Positions 60,601-64,000 of a stretch of 64,000 nt of DNA are shown here, piece by piece (position 1 is the stretch's first letter; every line of letters begins with the position of its first letter). Both the position numbers and the translations under genes were made by a program. Source of the DNA: Zonotrichia leucophrys gambelii (lineage: Eukaryota > Chordata > Aves > Passeriformes > Passerellidae). The stretch spans positions 129,287,533-129,351,532 of the forward strand of contig NC_088171.1 of NCBI RefSeq assembly GCF_028769735.1, given 5' to 3'. The notes below the pieces were generated by a model. It did no database searches. It was not told the origin of the DNA and saw only the letters and a list, made by a program, of their open reading frames with translations.

Positions 60601-62238
60601 AGCTCCCTGTTCTTGTCAGTCATACTTCCATGCCAGGGCAGCCCCAGCTGTTCCAGCTGTGCAACTGATGACAGCTGGCAGCTGCTAGAGAGGAAAGTGA
60701 CTCTGGTGGTACCTGGACCGTGTGGAAGACAAAGGGTGACACCTACAAGTAACAGCAATCCCACTGTAGAGCTGCCCTGACCATCCCAGAGGACAGAAAA
60801 GCCTAACTTGGAGCCTGCAATTAGTACATCCATAGATCTTTGAATCTTATCAAAAGCTGAAAATCCATCAGTGACCAATCCACCAAGAACTACACACTTA
60901 AGGAAAAAAGATAGGCCAAGATTGCAAGACGCCCACTCAACACACCAGCAAATACCTGCTGTAGCCCCAGGCACACCTAAAAACCTGCAAAAGAGCAGAG
61001 AACAAGAGCAACGCCTGCTGTGCCCATTCCCCACCCGGGCCAGCCCATCACTGCTCTATCTGGGAGTCAGGATGTGTGCTAACCAGAACTCAGCTGTGCA
61101 GGACACGCTGGTACAGGCTGAAAGTGCATCCTCGTTTTATCGTGGAGAAAGAGATGAAGAATTAGGATATTTTGTATCTAAAAAGTAAATGTTTCCTTTC
61201 AACTACCACTTGAGCTCCTCATGAATGCAAAATGTTTCCATTGTATTATGTCAAACAGTAGTAAGTGTGCAAGAATGAAAAGTATTTTCTGGGCAATGGT
61301 CTAGCTAGGAGCCAGATTGCTCTGACACGGGAGCATTTATGTCAAAACTAAAACTTCAGACGGCATTTATATTGCAAAATCTTCTTTTCTCTCCACTGCT
61401 TAGTAGAGATTTTCCTGTTCATAGCATCCAAAGTGATTTGTGTGTTTTCACAAGACATACATAAATTTTCCAGATTAACAGCAGTTACAGTGAATTTTTT
61501 GAACTTTTTTATAATTAAGACTATAGACTTTCATAAAATCTATACAAGTGTAGCATATAAATACAAAGATATCCAAAACTTTGTTTCGTTTCAGTTACTG
61601 CAATATAAATTGGAGAGGTACATTGTACTTAGCATCAATAATGCTAAATGGAAAAAGCCAGCCTTTCAAGCTCTTCCTTGGATTAAAGATAATGAACATA
61701 CAAGAGCCAGTCCTTGAGGCTACAAAATCCTACTACAGGCAAATTCTCACCCAACTTGATGCAATTTGCAAATTAGCTCACAATGAATCACAACTGCCCA
61801 TTAACACACTCATGAACAGTCGTAAAAGGCTTGGTGACCAGAGCTTCCTTTTTATTCAGAAACAAAGTGTCCTGCCTGCCAGTCCCCCAAATCCAGTTTT
61901 GATGCTCAAGAGCTTTCTTTTGAATTTGCAAAGCTCAAGCACTCCTCAACTTCTCAGCTGTATCTGCCACTGAACATAAAGCAGACTGAGGCAGCCATGC
62001 TGCATCAAGTCCATCTGCATCCTGCTGCATCATATGCTCGGCATTACATCCTGATCCAGTTGGAACTAGTGGGAAAGAAAGCCTCTTCCTACCTGCCCCA
62101 CATCTTTTGCCTTGCTCAGGAAATTCAATCCTGAAATCCAAAGCAGATTGTTTAAACTGCCAAGGTGGGCACCCAGCTCAGGCATTTCCATTTTTAACTG
62201 TGGGGTATTGTTTTGATTGGTTTTTTCATTTCTTTTTC

Positions 62239-62255
62239 TTTTTTTTTTTTTTTTT
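62239..62255. repeat. T17 homopolymer tract
   Basis: Seventeen T inside a longer T-rich stretch (62218-62255). On the minus strand it is a poly(A) tract and could be the worn tail of a retroposed sequence, but nothing next to it is recognisable. Confidence 0.75.
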
Positions 62256-63377
62256 CTGACATTGCATTTGTTCTTAAAAAAACAAAGTTACAATCAAGAT
62301 GCTCCATGAATATACCTGCAGACTTCTTCACCCTGTGACAATGCAGGAAGACTTTCCCCTCCCTGCAGAGGCTAGGTGCTGGATGGGAACACACAAGCAA
62401 TGTGTGTGAGGCAGGAGAACGGGAGAGATTCCAATTCCCAGGTTTCAGCCCAGGCCTGGCCTGCCCATTCTCACACAGGTGAGACAAAAGAGCACCAGGC
62501 ACCTCTGCACACATTATCTGCAAACTGTTCCTTCAGGAGAAGGGATACAAGGCTTTGGTCCATACAGGTGTTATAAAACATCCAGAAATTTTAGCACTAG
62601 TCAAATAACTGGAAAAGGCAAGACAGACTCTCATCATCCTTGATCCCAGCCCAGCACATCAAGGTCATAGGATATTTATCATAACTCCTTGTTAGTTCCG
62701 TGATAAGAACGTGGCCAGGGCAACTGTCTGCAATCTGCAAATGCTGGGAGAAACGAATTCTAGCAAAACAAGATTCTAGCAAAGGGACCACTTCTGTTGC
62801 ACACATGCATCACAGACATGCATCACACACCACAGGGCATTCTGGTCTTTCCTCCAGTGCAAAGTCAAAGAAATGGTGAACTTGTAGAGCACCCGTGTTT
62901 CATTTGGTGTGACAAAAGGTACAGAAGCATGCTCCAGACACATCCAAGAACCAGAAAACAGAGCAGAAGTTCCCACTCCAGTTTTGACACAAGAAAGAAG
63001 GTCAGAGTATGATCACGCACAAATATTTCAGTAGTTCTCAAACCCTCTGTAAGTTTATTTTACATTTACACAAATCTTAGTTCAGCTGTAAGACAACTAT
63101 AAAACAGATCTAGAACAGATGTTCATGCAATTTGTCTTAAAACTAATGCACATACATATGAATTCACAAAAATGAAGTACTATGACCATTTAAAATGCAG
63201 GACAGATCCCACAGAAGCTGCGTAAGTTAAACTTCAGATTCCAGATATTAAACTTCTGCCTGAAGTATAAATCAAAGCTAGTCCTAGCACTTTAAACCAG
63301 TTGTTTCAAAGATTCTACCGCTTGTTTTGGCCCAAGTTTACTACCTTCAGAAAACTACTTTGCCTACTTGACATCAA

Positions 63378-63566
63378 ATTAAAAACAAAACAAAAAACCA
63401 AAAACAAAACAAAATTTTAAAACCAAACAAACAAAACACCACAAAAAAAAAAAAAAAACCATAACTTGTGTGGGTCATTGCAAGTTTTGATTTATTTCAT
63501 TAAAAAAACCTAAAAAAAAAACCAAAAAAGAAAAAAAACAAAAACAAAAAAAACCCAAAAAATCCG
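63378..63566. repeat. A-rich low-complexity tract
   Basis: Runs of A broken by C (AAAACAAAAC-type units) over about 190 bases, including one run of at least 16 A. Such tracts are common in bird introns. Prone to alignment and assembly errors. Confidence 0.85.
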
Positions 63567-64000
63567 CCAAAACTTGAGACTCATCAGGATTTATTGCCAA
63601 AGGTATAATTAAATAGTCTCCAATACTGTTGTTTCAATTAGATAATAGAGTTCCGTAAAAACTACAAAGGAGCATAAATGTTTAATGAAGAGGAAATTTA
63701 TAAATTATGGCCCATGTCTCTCAGCATTTTGTCTTTCAGAGCTGACAATCACATCATTCCCAGCACAACAGATCTCCAAAATGTACTTAGCCTAATCCAG
63801 TGACTATATAAATACAAAAATGAACTGAGAGTGAAGGAAAAAAAAAAAACAAAACACCAAATCATTTAGACCACCGGGAAACAAAAAGGCAAGATGCCCT
63901 CTGGCCCACAAGTCCATACCAAGGAATAAATTCCCATTAAAGAGGCTGAATAATTTTGCCTTCTAATGAATGCAAGTTTGGGACTCTTGCAATTTTGGTA

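Larger units (their letters stand above)
57637..64000 (-). other. GRHL2 intron 1, partial
   Basis: 6364 bases upstream of exon 2 up to the window edge. I found no sequence encoding the expected MSQESD-like start and no convincing CpG-rich promoter, so the first exon is probably further on. Contents: a long T run (62239-62255), an A-rich low-complexity zone (63378-63566) and a 179-codon minus-strand frame (60495-61034) with no recognised domain. No transposon was identified. Confidence 0.7.

Noticed and set aside
62239..62523. Processed pseudogene with poly(A) tail on the minus strand
   Set aside because: The A tract is there, but the adjacent sequence encodes nothing recognisable and no target-site duplication was found.
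63296..63303. Grainyhead binding site (autoregulation) in intron 1
   Set aside because: AACCAGTT resembles the family motif, but so do several other places by chance and there is no clustering.

Overview
The window is vertebrate nuclear DNA and almost certainly avian. It is AT-rich, has a long intron-rich gene, and carries bird-type repeats: two CR1 LINE 3' ends, a 585-bp ERV LTR of a type common in bird genomes, and a short tRNA-derived SINE with a CR1-like tail that resembles the passerine TguSINE1 family. The SINE points to a passerine; the species is not identified. There are no bacterial or phage genes and no CRISPR array.

One protein-coding gene can be supported: GRHL2 (grainyhead-like transcription factor 2) on the minus strand. 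I traced 15 coding exons (numbered 2-16, human-style) from 57636 down to the stop codon at 9557-9559. Every junction has AG/GT splice sites and matching phase, and together the exons encode 612 residues plus one split codon. Only the first coding exon, expected to hold about six residues, is not found; it probably lies beyond 64000. The exons give the family layout in order: N-terminal transactivation segment (exon 2), variable linker (3-5), CP2/grainyhead DNA-binding domain (6-11), short linker (12-13), and C-terminal ubiquitin-like dimerisation domain (end of 13 to 16). The 3' UTR runs from 9556 to about 5475 and ends at an AATAAA with a GU-rich element behind it.

Layout by position: 1-5099 is intergenic, with a solo LTR at 288-872 flanked by a 5-bp target duplication; it may include the 3' UTR of a convergent plus-strand neighbour (NCALD by vertebrate gene order, inference only). 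5100-5440 is a CR1 fragment. 5475-9671 is the 3' UTR plus last coding exon. 9672-57636 holds the other exons and introns, and 57637-64000 is part of intron 1. Most introns show nothing beyond simple repeats, small tandem duplications and the retroelements named here.

The points most worth a second look are a near-perfect 55-bp foldback with a 6-base loop in intron 9 (26941-27056), a smaller pre-miRNA-sized hairpin in intron 14 (12129-12195), tandem splice acceptors at exons 6, 11 and 13 that could each add or remove one or two residues, and an 86-base intron 10 inside the region encoding the DNA-binding domain.
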